From Nageia nagi (taxonomy: Eukaryota > Pinophyta), in assembly GCA_050084985.1 (NCBI GenBank), contig JBITNC010000001.1:14136001-14200000 (forward strand): a stretch of 64,000 nucleotides of DNA, given 5' to 3'. The position numbers and the translations under genes were made by a program. Below are positions 1 to 10,184 of this stretch, in pieces; within the stretch, counting starts at the first letter, position 1; each line of letters starts with the position of its first letter. The notes under the pieces are model-generated. The model saw nothing but the letters and a program-made list of their open reading frames with translations, ran no database searches and was not told the origin of the DNA.

Positions 1-712
1 CTATGTGATGCCACTAGGAGAGGAAGACTCAGAGGGAATGTCAACCCTACCATTGTAGAAAGATTAAAGATCCCTTGTAATTCCAATCCACAACACTTGC
101 TTAAGAAACTAAAGGGAACACATGCTAAGATAAGTATTTTTGAAATCTTGCAATTATCAATTAATCATAGAAATGTTTTATTTGATGAATTAAGAAAATT
201 GAAATTGATGCAGATATTCCTATTGCTAAATTTGTTGAGTTAGTAGCAAATATTGACATTGATTTAGTATGTAACATGCTTTGTTTTCAAGATAATGAAT
301 TGCCTAGTGAAGATGTCATTGAAAAGAATTTAAGCTTGTATATCCATGTTAATATAGATGGTATTCTTTTTAAAAAAGCATTAATTAATACCAAATCCAA
401 TGTCATTATTTATTCTACTAATTTGTTGTAAAAGTATTTTCCTTCCATTTATGCAATAATGAAAAGAACAACAATTAGCATTAAAGGGTTTGAAAATACT
501 CAAAGGGAATGCATTGGTTATGTCACTATGCCTATCGAAGAAGGTGGTAAATTTGATGATCAAAAGATTTATGTTTTTAAAATAAATTTTCCATATAACA
601 TTTTTATTGGAATGCCATGGATTCATAGGATTAGGGATATCACTTTATCTTACACCATTCAATCAAGTTTATGCACAAGGAAAAATAAGTAACTATTTAT
701 GCAGAGAACAAT
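1..712 (+). pseudogene. Tat-1 gag C-terminus and aspartic protease (broken)
   Basis: Read in the frame beginning at base 1, the translation matches the gag-protease junction of Tat-3 (for example FEILQLSINHRNVLFDEL against FELLQYSESYREAMNQIL). The retropepsin then follows, up to about 690. The active-site loop at about 380-410 reads ALINTKSN where Tat-3 has ILIDEGST, so the catalytic Asp is Asn here. The later strand ending GMPWIHRI (about 610-632) matches the family's G-x-PWIR signature. Stops and a frame change near 210 break the frame. This is a relic polyprotein segment, not a working protease. Confidence 0.7.
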
Positions 713-1590
713 CCCACGGATGTGTGTCAACCACCTAAAAGGTCTTGGATATTTTGTAACTTGGTTGAAGATGAGGGGACCAATCCAACACCTATAACAT
801 ATATCATTTTGTGAGAGATAATCATGGGAACATAAAAAATCCTAAAGATTAACATTTGGAAGAACTTTAAACACCTTGGAAAACCACTCTCTTTTCCTAA
901 CACCCAATGTTGTCATTTGGATGAGGATAAAATTGAGCATCACCACTCCATTCTTAAGGAAGACACTAACCTTATTAAATATGTTTAGACCTTGTATCAT
1001 GAAAATGATGAAAAATATGCATTAATGACTAACAGTATGATGGCTATTTCTAAAACCTCATTTGATAAGGTAAGTCACTATTTAAATAGTTTTGATTCTG
1101 CTTTCACTAATCATTATATGTAAAAATATCAATATGGTGGAAAAGGATTAGGTAAGAATGAGTAGGGTGTCATATAGCCTTTCATAAATGAAAGTCAACA
1201 CAAGAGAACAAATAGGATTGGATTTGATTCTTCCACAACTAGCACACCCTCATCCTTCATTAGTCAGATAGTTGATAGTAGTAGTCAATGCTACACCAAA
1301 TATATTATTCATGAGTGGTTGTACTATACCATGATGGATGGTCCTATGGAGGAATTGTAGGCTTATTATGTAGATCTACTCTTACCCACTATAGCTCCAT
1401 TTCAAGTGAACATCTTTAATATTGATGATGCCATCTTCGAGAAGATAGGAACACTAAGTGAGTTCCCCAAGTCTAATAAAAAGAGGCTCATAGCATGGTT
1501 CTTATAACATCAAGCTTATTTTGGTGATGAGGTATGCATAGATGATGTAGACATTACTATATTCCTTCAAAATAACTCTCAAAAATTAAG
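713..1590 (+). pseudogene. Tat-1 protease-RT linker region (decayed)
   Basis: This stretch sits between protease and RT homology and keeps fragments of open frame with several stops. A longer readable piece at about 1290-1590 is rich in acidic and aromatic residues (for example IHEWLYYTMMDGPMEEL). Tat-3 has an equally long, poorly conserved linker in the same place (37291-38430). I see no known domain. Its identity rests on position more than on sequence. Confidence 0.4.
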
Positions 1591-2024
1591 GTAATTTTAT
1601 TATTTTTCATTCTTCATTATTTCATTCTTTACTACCTGGGATTTATGTATATAAGAGTGCCCAGGGGGACATTATCATTTTAGAGTCTTCATGAATTATA
1701 AAATTTTGTATTCTTTCATTCTTGATCCCTCCTCTTCTCATTTCTTTTCCTTACGGTATTGGAAGTCATTTTTTTAGTACCCAAGAATTATGTGAATAAG
1801 GATACCCAAGAGTTATTTCAATAGGAGTTATGATAATTCTTTATTCTTTTATTCTTTAGTGATCAAGAGTTGAGAGCACCTGGGAGTCATGTCATCTTCT
1901 TTAGGATACCCAAGAGTCATGTATATAAAAGTATCCTAGAATTATATTTATTACCTTAGAGTCTCTAGGAATTGTTGGCACAAATGTTTGAGACTTGTAC
2001 AAATTTAGAGTTATACTTTTGAAG

Positions 2025-2290
2025 AATATCAATAGAGCCTAGGGATTTCGGAATGTGATGTCACATTTTTTGATGAAATTCAATAGGTCTTGGTAGAATT
2101 AGAATATCAATAGAGCTCAATAATTTTGGGAAATGATGTCATAATTTTTGATGGAAATCAACAGGTCCTAGAAGAGCCACAATATTAATAGTGCCCATCA
2201 ATTTTGAGAAATGATATCATTATTTTTGGTGAAAATCAATGGATCTCAAAAGAACTAGATCATCAATAGAACCTAAAAGAAGAACATAGA
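2025..2290 (+). repeat. 78-bp tandem repeat, just over three units
   Basis: The phrase ATCAATAG or ATTAATAG recurs at 2028, 2106, 2184 and 2262, exactly 78 bases apart each time. Each unit continues with a phrase like GAAATGATGTCATNATTTTT and ends in a purine-rich AGG(A/T)CCTNG segment. Copies differ at roughly one base in five, but the period has not drifted. The array lies inside the Tat-1 protease-RT interruption. Confidence 0.85.
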
Positions 2291-2570
2291 GCTTGCTAAG
2301 CAAGTGTAAGAGTAATATGTAAAAAGAACACCCAAGTCCACTTCATATTAAGTGTTTAACCCTTAAGGCCTTATTAATGTGTCAACATTGACTCATTTCT
2401 ATATAACAATGGTAGTTCTTTTTGAGTCAAGTGAACATAATGTTTATGAACCACCATTACTCTAATTACTAACACCCATAGGAGAGATCATAAACATTAC
2501 AAATAAAAAGGTAGTAGCTAATAGAACATAATACCAAATCATACTAATCAAAGTGTAATCAAATAAGTAT

Positions 2571-2630
2571 TCAATCAGCTATAGTGCTACACTCAATTAG
2601 CTATAGTGCTATATTCAATCAGCTATAGGG
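2571..2630 (+). repeat. 22-bp tandem repeat, three copies
   Basis: TCAATCAGCTATAGTGCTA or a close variant starts at 2571, 2593 and 2615, a strict 22-base period. The third copy diverges after CTATAGG. This is a small simple array within the same 2-kb interruption. Confidence 0.85.
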
Positions 2631-2856
2631 CCAAAAAAGAAGCAGTCATTAACATTTTAGAAGGATTATGGCTCTATGAAAATGGCTAACCAAAATTTGC
2701 AAATTCCTAGATAGTTATGTTGATTAGTACTTGTTCACTATATAATCTAACATAGTTGTAGCATTTATGTAAATAATGTTATTTTAGTTATTTCATTCAA
2801 TGCTAGCAATAATGTATATTAATGAAACCCAACCACCCAAGGAGGGGCGCAAGTTG

Positions 2857-2865
2857 TATAAATAG
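2857..2865 (+). promoter_or_regulatory. TATA-like box in the Tat-1 interruption
   Basis: TATAAATAG lies 30 bases after a GC-richer stretch (CCACCCAAGGAGGGGCG) in otherwise AT-rich DNA. The same core (TATAAATA) occurs in the LTRs of Tat-2 and Tat-3. It may therefore be the promoter of an unrecognised LTR here. No LTR pair was found, so this is only a possibility. Confidence 0.3.
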
Positions 2866-3633
2866 CTAGCTTTTAAAAATAAAAAAGATCAAACATTTTA
2901 GCAAATTTGCCCAACTTTGTAAGAGTTATTTACATATGATAATACAAATAGACAATGCTTTGCCCTCTTGCAACAAAGTGGATGTTATTGCTTTTATGAA
3001 TGTTATGTGTGAAATTTTTTCTATAAATTATGGTTGTGTATTGTGATTGTGAGACCCTAGGTGTAAGATAATTTGCTATTCTTAATCTTGACTATGGATT
3101 GTTTCCTATGCTGCAATGCTTGGGTTGTAAATTTCCTATTTTTGCTATGTATTTATTTATCTCTTTCTTGTAACTCTTTATCTTTTTATTTTTTTCCTAT
3201 TATTTTTGACCTCAAATATAGATAGGAACTGGCCTATAAATCAAAGATTGACAAGAAAACCAACACGAGTGCATTCCCACCACCTTCTACTCTTTCAAGG
3301 AACCTATTAGTGTGAGAAGTGGAGAACATGACTAGACCAAACCCTTGAGGTTATGATATACTGATCAATAATTACAAGTTAAACCCTTACCTTATCTCTT
3401 TACATTCATTCATTTTTTATCAAGTCAATCCTAGGTCTAGGCTATTTTTCATTTTTTTATATATCTCCCCTTTCATAAATGGAGTGATATCACTAGGATC
3501 CTAGTGCCACTGCTCCATTATCCTTGTGTCTTATTCCTAAATTTAGATGTAGGTTTTGGGGCATTTCCTATTCCTCTCTAATTTAGTGACAAAATATCCT
3601 ACCTTAGTTAGAAAATAGTAAAAGTACACATCA

Positions 3634-4540
3634 ATACCCAAGAGGACCCATTATTGATCAAAATAGGAGCTTGGTTAACCTTGGAAGAAAAGGAAAGGTA
3701 TCACCTATTATTAAAAGAGTTTTATGATGTATTTGCTTGGTCTTATTCTGATATGCCTAGTTTTAATCCTAATTTTGTCACTCATAGCCTAGTTTTCAAT
3801 GAAAATGTTAAATATATTCAACAAAAACCTCAAAAAATGCATCTAAGGTAGCTCTTGCCATTAAAAAGGAAATTGAAAATTATCTTGTTATTGGTTTCTT
3901 AATTCCCATTGAAAATTCTACTTATATTTATAACATTATTCCTATAGCTAAGCCTAATGATGAAATAAAATGTTGCACAATTTTTAGATATGTCAACAAG
4001 GCATGTCCCAAGGATGCCTTTCCTTTGCTTAACATTGATATGATTGTAGATTCAATAGCAATCCATGAAATTTTATCTTTCATGGATGGTTGTTTTAGCT
4101 ACAATAAAATAAGTATAAATAAAGAGTACCAACATAAGACAACATTTGTTACTCCTTAGGGGACATTTTGTTGGGTAGTCATGCCTTTTGGTCTAAAGAA
4201 TGTAGGTACAACTTATCAGAGACCTATGGTAACCATATTCTATGACATGATTTATGATTTTCTTGAGGTATATGTTGATTTAATTTTAGGAAAATCCATA
4301 GCCAAAGATGATCACATTTTAGATTTCAGGAATAATTTGCAAACAATGAGAAAATACAACTTGAAGCTAAAACCTAAAAAGTATGCATTTAGGGTATCAT
4401 CAAGTAAACTGCTTGGTTTCATTGTATAAAAAAGAGGCATTGGAGTGGATCCTAATAAAATTATACCTATTATTGATCTACCACATATAAGAAAATTTAA
4501 ATGCTTGATAATCCTTTCCAACAAAGCCTAAGTAGTTAGA
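3634..4540 (+). pseudogene. Tat-1 reverse transcriptase (broken)
   Basis: The translation follows the gypsy RT order: DVFAWSYSDMP near 3730-3760, a RYVNKACPKDAFPL block near 3985-4025, FMDGCFSYNKI near 4080-4110, MPFGLKNVGTTYQR at 4181-4220, then the active-site box. That box (about 4271-4282) reads YVDL instead of YVDD, so one catalytic Asp is lost. A KKYAFRVSSSKLLGFIV block closes the domain near 4430. Stops and frame changes occur at about 3850, 4160 and 4429. Several stops replace Gln or Trp codons, as expected from C-to-T decay. Confidence 0.82.
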
Positions 4541-5100
4541 AGGTCCATTTCTCAACTAGCAGATATGATAGCCCCCTTTTCTCACTTGTTAAAGAAGGGT
4601 GAAAAGTTCATTTGGGATGATAAGTGTCAAAAAGATTTGGATATTATCAAAAGGTATCTTACTAATCCTTCAATCTTAGTTGCTTATGATTCAAAAATGA
4701 TTTTATTTCTTTATGTTTCAAAAGCCATGAATGCCCTAGGGGCAATGTTGGCTTAGAAAGATGATAACAATAAGAAGAGAGCAATTTATTACATCAATAA
4801 GACTTTTCTTGCTTATGATACAAGGTATACTCCAATTGATAATATGTTTTTTGTAATAGTATTCTCAATAGAAAATTGGAGGCACTACATGCTTGGAAAC
4901 ACAACATATATCATAGCTCAGGCTGATCCACTTAGATATCTCATGTCCATATCCTACTTGTCTAAAAGAGCTGCAAAATGGGTGATGTTGCTTCAAAAAT
5001 TTGATTTGGTATTTATAACTTAGAAATAAATTAAAGGATAAGATATAGCATATTTCATCACCATTCATCCATGAAATAAAGTATCACATACTCATGAAGA
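4541..5100 (+). pseudogene. Tat-1 first RNase H domain (broken)
   Basis: From about 4565 the translation reads PFSHLLKKGEKFIWDDKCQ, followed by LTNPSILVAYDSKMILFLYV, the usual connection into RNase H. Later come ALGAMLA, IYYINKTFLAYDTRY, IENWRHYMLG and LSKRAAKWVMLLQKFDL, all in family order. Stops interrupt at about 4756 and 5022. The family's catalytic Asp near LYVSATD is not seen (LYVSKAMN here). Confidence 0.78.
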
Positions 5101-5179
5101 GTTTTCATATGAAGTGGAGTGCTAGACCACCTACAATGCTAGTGCCATTATTGGGATGAAGAACCTTATTTTCCTAAAA

Positions 5180-5640
5180 TTTTTGTTGGCTTCATAGAAG
5201 ATGATGAGTGGATGTTGTACTTTGATAGTTTGAAGTGCATTAATAAAGTTAGGGAAGGAATTTTCCTAATCAACCCTAATGATGATTGTATCCATATGTA
5301 TTATCATTTAAGTTTTGATTACACTAATAACATGGTAGAATATGAGGCTCTTATCTTAGGTTTAAAGGATGCAATACTTCTTAAGGTGAAAAAGATAAGG
5401 ATCTTTGGTGATTATCAACTAATAATAAATCAAGTTTCCAAAATCTACAACACCAAGGATACAAAGTTACAACTACATAAGGAAATGGTAGAAAATCTTC
5501 TCATGTACTTCTTTAAGTACTAGATTAACAACATTCAAAGAGATAACATGTATGTTGATACAATGGTTGGTGCTACTTTCATTTCTCCTATTAACATATA
5601 AGATGAACAAACTATCCTCATAATCAAAAACATTAGTAAG
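5180..5640 (+). pseudogene. Tat-1 second (archaeal-type) RNase H, broken
   Basis: The readable core covers 5212-5523. It has WMLYFDS at the first catalytic Asp, NNMVEYEALILGLKDA with the catalytic Glu, and IRIFGDYQLIINQV with the second Asp. This matches the Tat-3 domain at 35264-35932 motif by motif. A second RNase H placed before integrase is the accepted mark of Tat elements. The frame stops at 5521-5523. Confidence 0.8.
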
Positions 5641-6948
5641 CCTTCTCATGAGTGTTATGTTCAAAATTTTATTCAAGATCATTATTTTTCAACTACCTAT
5701 ATTAATGCATGTGAGTGGTACCAAGATGTTTTCAATTATTTTAAAAATGGTATTGTCCTTATTGCTTTTGATCATAATGCTAGAATTAGAGTTAAAAAAA
5801 CTAGCTACAAAACATATAATTATTGGTATTTTGCTATATATAATGTCCTTTATGGTGCTCTTGTTAGATTTATAATTAGGAATGAAATAGAAATGGCACT
5901 TCATCAAGCTCATGATGGTAAATGTGGTGGTCACATTAATGGTAAATTTTTTTTATCAAAAATTGCTTAGACTAGGTTATTATTGGCCTACTATGCTTGA
6001 ATATTATGAAATGCATGTTAGAAAATGTGATCAATGTTAAAAGAATGCTAGGATTTAGCCTTCTCCTTCTCATGATCTACATTCTATTGTATCTCCTTAG
6101 CCATTTTCTATTTAGGCATTTGATTTCATTGGTAAAATTAACCTTTTTTCAATAGATGGACATAATTTATCATTATAGCTATAGAATACTTCACTAAATG
6201 GGTGAATTCCATACCTATGAAGTTAACAAAAGGAGGTAAAATGTTTATTTTGTTGTTGAATATATCATTTCTAGATATGGTGTTCCTTCTAAATTGCTTA
6301 TGGATAATGGTCCTAACCTTAAAGGTAATGAAATCAGAGATTTTTGTGCAAAATATCATATTGAAAGAAAATTATCTACACCTTATTATCCCCAAGGTAA
6401 TGTTTAAGCTAAAGCATCAAATAAGGTCATCAAGAGTATCCTATCCAAAACTAATGCACAACATCATAAATATTGGCATGAACAACTCTTGTATACTTTA
6501 TGGGCCTATAGGAGTAGCATTTGAACTTTTGTAGGTGCCACTCCCTTTTCCCCTAATGTATAGAGATGAAGTTTTGATCCCATTAGAGCTATAAATCCCA
6601 TCACTTGATGTATCCTTAGATGGTCTCATACCTAATGAGGATAGATGAAAGGATAGGTTAGCCCAATTAGAGGTACTAGATCAGAAGAGGGTTAATGATT
6701 TATAACATATTCATGCCTATTGTTCTCACATACAATGATCTTATAGAAAAAATATCATCCCTAAAGAGTTTAAGGTATATGACCTTGTCTTGAAAGAGAA
6801 TCTTACCAACACTAAAGCCCTTGAAAATGAAAAAAAGGTAAGTTTGAGTCTAACTAGATTGGTCCTTAATTTGTATAAATTATCTACAATTGAAGGTAAA
6901 GAGGAATGTAATCCAATCAATGTCATGCATTTAAAAAAAAATGTCTAA
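5641..6948 (+). pseudogene. Tat-1 integrase (broken)
   Basis: A zinc-binding region is readable at about 5890-6045 (HQAHDGKCGGH, then KCDQC). The core follows: FDFIGKI near 6120 with the first Asp, LLMDNGPNLKGNE near 6298-6330 with the second Asp. The last catalytic position reads AKASNK (about 6407) where Tat-3 has AEATNK, so the Glu is lost. LWAYRSS appears near 6500 and the C-terminal EGKEECNPINVMHL just before the stop. There is no chromodomain, as expected for Tat. Several frame breaks are present. Confidence 0.82.
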
Positions 6949-7501
6949 TATGTCTTTTTTTCATAAATGTATATTTTTACATTTCTAGATACTAACATTA
7001 TAGGTTAATCAAATCAATAACCTAGCACCATTGCTACAATTCTAGCATCACCCTTGAGTTCCATACAAATCCACAATTAGGTAAAACCATGAAAAGGTAA
7101 ATTTTCTATTTATTTTTCTTATTTTCATCATAATATCTATTTATCATACATTTATCTTATCAATTGTATCATTTTTGATTCCTTTGTACATTCTTGTCAA
7201 AAATCCATGGAAACATGGTGGCTTAGGGAAACCAAGTTGGTCACTTTTATCATCTGATGCCTTTGTAAGGAAGGGTCATTCTTATCACAACCCCATGGAA
7301 ACATGGTGGCTTGGGGCAACCAAGTTGGTCACTCTTATCATCTAACTCCTTTATAAGGAAGGGTCATTTTTGTTAACAAATCCATGGCAACATGGTGGCT
7401 TGGGATACCAAGCTAGTCAGTATAAATTGGTAATCTTTATTCACTACTCTTGGTGGGTATGTCACCAAGGATAGGTTTTCATTCTTATCACTTATCACTA
7501 T
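6949..7501 (+). other. Tat-1 3' UTR, left part
   Basis: Non-coding DNA after the integrase stop, running up to the Tat-2 insertion point. Its right half is the 88-bp array. It resumes at 19786 on the far side of Tat-2. Confidence 0.6.
7201..7425 (+). repeat. 88-bp tandem repeat in the Tat-1 3' UTR
   Basis: CCATGG(A/C)AACATGGTGGCTT begins at 7205, 7293 and 7382, giving periods of 88 and 89. Each unit contains ACCAAG(T/C)(T/A)(G/A)GTCA and, in the first two, TAAGGAAGGGTCATT. The third copy is partial. Tandem arrays in the 3' UTR are known in Tat/Ogre elements and can seed satellite DNA. Confidence 0.88.
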
Positions 7502-8345
7502 TGTAGACACCTAAAAATGTCCCCTTCTTAACTAGTAAACATTAAAATAATCATAACTCTTTGTAACATTATAAAATAGGTTTAAAAACCCTATTATTGG
7601 ATAGATCCCATCGAATACATGCAAAATGGGTGGTCACATGACTCTTTTTAGGTAAAATTGGCTATTAGGTGATCAGTTAATATTGTCACAAAGTTAAAAA
7701 CCCAGTCGTAAGCTACCCACGTTAGTCATCGGCATTTTGAGCCATTGTTGGTGTTCGTATGGTAAACACCGATGAATCTGCAACAGTCGAATAGAAACCA
7801 AGATGGTGAGGGAAAGTTGAAATGTTTCATTTCTCCAAGATGAGGTGGATAGAGGGGGTCAATTTTGACCTATGGTGGCTTTTCACTTCCTCTTTCCAGT
7901 CTTTGAATATCCCATCCAAAATCTATAAATACAAGTTAATACAAAGCAAATGGGAGAGAATCTTGACCCATTTTTAAAGTAGGGTAATGCTACAAAATCT
8001 TATGAGCTCATATATTTTATTATTTTATGCTAGTTTCATTTCAATTCATGTCATACATAGATGCTTTGATGTTATTGTCTTTTGTATGTGTGTAGGATTT
8101 ACAGGTTCATATCAAGGAAAGAAGCAAGCAAATCAAAAAACAATGGAGATCTAATACTCTTATTTTGGCAAATGGCATTTGTAAAAGTCCCTTCTAAGGG
8201 CCAATTGTAGTCTTAATTGAAAATCAATATCATTTTGTAATTATAACATGTTTATCTATTTTACATAATTTGAGGTTTAGTGAAAGTTTAAGAATAATTT
8301 GTGTTTCATGTTATTCTACATTCTAGCTTTATTTTCATTGCAACA
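7502..8345 (+). repeat. Tat-2 5' LTR
   Basis: Starts TGTAGACACC and ends TGCAACA, as does the copy at 18955-19780. By eye the two differ at roughly 3-4% of bases, plus an indel of about 18 bases near 7735. A TATAAATA box lies at 7924-7931. The LTR holds copies of the element's short signature motif (GTTGGTGTTCG, ACACCGATGA) near 7715-7790. It is followed directly by the primer site. Confidence 0.95.
7924..7931 (+). promoter_or_regulatory. TATA box of the Tat-2 5' LTR
   Basis: TATAAATA is preserved in the 3' LTR at 19358-19365. Its place in the middle of the LTR fits a U3 promoter, with transcription starting shortly downstream. Confidence 0.6.
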
Positions 8346-8348
8346 TTC

Positions 8349-8365
8349 TGGCGCTAGAAGGAGGG
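8349..8365 (+). other. Tat-2 primer binding site
   Basis: TGGCGCTAGAAGGAGGG begins three bases after the LTR end. TGG is the complement of a tRNA CCA end. Tat-3 has the related TGGCGCTAGGAGGGCCC. I cannot name the tRNA with certainty. Confidence 0.75.
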
Positions 8366-8479
8366 CCCTTCTGTTATTGATAGGGAGGTTTTTTGTTTCA
8401 AATGATTTTACCTTTCTATTTTCTAGTTATTTGAATTTCTCCAAGTACTAACTTCAAATTTTGCATTCTATGCATTTCA

Positions 8480-8650
8480 GGAAATCTGTTGCAGAAACGC
8501 CAGCGACTGGTATCGGACACTGGTGACTTAGAAGGAACACCAACATTTTATAAAGTAATCCAAACTAAATGCTAGTGATTTGGATTGAATGCCAGCAACT
8601 CAGACTAAATGCCAGCGACCCCTATCTAAACACCGGTGACTCATAGCGAG
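8480..8650 (+). repeat. Tat-2 signature motif cluster (GCCAGCGACT / CACCGGTGACT type)
   Basis: Six or more degenerate copies of a CRCYRGYGACT phrase lie here, such as GCCAGCGACTGG, CACTGGTGACTT, GCCAGCAACTC and CACCGGTGACTC, spaced about 20-35 bases. The same phrase recurs in both LTRs and in the 3' UTR at 18415-18530, but I did not see it in the coding parts. Variation among copies is mostly CG to TG or CA. Confidence 0.75.
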
Positions 8651-8888
8651 GTCATTTTTGCCTCTTTGTTATTTCAAAAAAATTAAAATAAAATGCATAA
8701 TGTATTGTTAAAATGGAAGAATATTTTTGAATGTGATTCCTTTGCCTAGAATGCATATAAGAATGGGTAGAAAAGATTAAATGCATTTTTTATTGATTTA
8801 TTTTATGTTATGTAAAATGTTATGTATCTACTTTCATGTTTTGGGTGAAGGGTACAGTACACATTTAATACTTTTTATCTTGTCTACT

Positions 8889-9540
8889 TATGCTCTCTCT
8901 TTGTGCTTTGTGCGATCTAAGGTGACCAGAACATATTGGATAAGAAGGAGTAATTAATTTTCTTTTCTTTCACATTCACATTATCATTAATTTGGCTAAC
9001 TTACCCACACATAATGGCCTCTTACTAGTAAGACGAGGTAATTTACTACACATAATACTTCCCACAATTGGAAGGGGTAAATGAATCACATTTAATTTGG
9101 AATGAACCTTAAGGAAAATAAATCGGGTTTTTGGTAGCGTAAATCATATTAAAAGGTTAATGAATTGGAGGGATTTGAATACACTAAGTACTTTCACTTA
9201 ACAAAGTATGCTCTCACTTTTGCGCTTCAAGCGATCCTAAGTGATTAGAAATAAGTTAAGTGAAAGAGGTAAAATTTATTCACATTTTATTTGGAAACAT
9301 ACTTCACATTAACACTCTTAAAGAGGTCTGCCCTTACCACTCCATTGGAGGTCGAAGGGAGGTGACCCTTGGAGGAGTAATTGAACCTAACTTAATTAAT
9401 TTATCCACACTTAATGGCTTTTTACTAAGTCTGCTCTTACCACTCCATTGGAGGTCGAAGAGATATGTGACTAGTAAAAAGAGGGAATGTATCACATATA
9501 AGACTTCCACAGCTAGAAGGAGTTAATGAACATCACTAAG
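8889..9540 (+). repeat. 318-bp degenerate duplication in the Tat-2 leader
   Basis: TATGCTCTC begins at 8889 and again at 9207. Both copies continue through a GCGATC-(T)AAG-GTGA phrase, a CCACAC-TTAATGGC phrase and an AATTGGAAGG-like end. Within the second copy, CCACTCCATTGGAGGTCGAAG occurs twice (about 9338 and 9441); its core CTCCATTGGAG is nearly palindromic. Tat-3 has the same phrase three times (about 42727, 42828, 43169 on the opposite strand). Confidence 0.65.
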
Positions 9541-10184
9541 AGGTTGGATAATGAATCACATTATAATTAAAAAGAACAACGAGGTCTATTAAGGTGAAGA
9601 TTCACTTAAAATAAACTTTGATTGCATCACATTAAGATAAGATAAATAAATGGACGTGAATGTTTGGGAGGGTAGTATGCATAAATGTACTTTACTTGTT
9701 TAAATGCATTTCATAAGGCCTTAAAGGAATAATTGAACATTAACAAGTTGGATGTCACTACCAACCGTTAATTCTTACTTCTTTGTAACCATCGACATAA
9801 CACATTTGAAGCCATAGAGCTAGTTACACTTGGAGGTGATGACCAAGGTAACTTTCCTTTAGGTAGGAGTTAAAAAAGGAGACTCATCTAGAACCAAGCC
9901 AAAGCCATAGAAACTTGCAAACATTAGAATTACCCAACCTACCTTTTTTAACACTTGACTACTCAAAACAAATTAGGAAAATTAAAAATATTAAAATAAA
10001 CAACCCATATCATTCATTTAACTTAGATATTAAAAATATGTGAAAATTTTAAAGAAGATAATCACATCGTTAAAAGTAGATTTGCATATAGGCTATTTGT
10101 GCATTAAATTATTTTCTCGAAAACATAATATAAAAGATAAAAATAAAGTTTCTTTTTTACGATGCTTGTTTATGATATCTAAAA

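Larger units (their letters stand above)
1591..3600 (+). other. 2-kb non-coding interruption between Tat-1 protease and RT
   Basis: Polyprotein-like sequence stops at about 1590 and resumes at about 3634. The stretch between is AT-rich, full of stops in all frames, and holds two tandem arrays and a TATA-like site. The left edge reads AAGG-TAATTTTA and the right edge CTAATTTAG, so a GT...AG intron can be drawn. Ogre/Tat elements are known to carry an intron between protease and RT. A later insertion, such as a solo LTR carrying the TATA-like site, is equally possible. I found no direct repeat that would mark one. Confidence 0.35.
8366..10184 (+). other. Tat-2 5' leader
   Basis: About 1.8 kb of non-coding DNA between primer site and gag. 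The same layout and length occur in Tat-3 (41994-43792), and much of the sequence aligns, so the leader is ancestral. It contains the signature-motif cluster and the 318-bp duplication listed separately. Short open frames here (such as 9260-9526) are not conserved as proteins. Confidence 0.7.

Noticed and set aside
4312-4524. 70-codon minus-strand frame
   Set aside because: Shadow of Tat-1 RT, whose plus-strand motifs are clear.
9260-9526. 88-codon plus-strand frame in the Tat-2 leader
   Set aside because: It lies across the leader duplication, and the aligned Tat-3 leader does not keep the frame.
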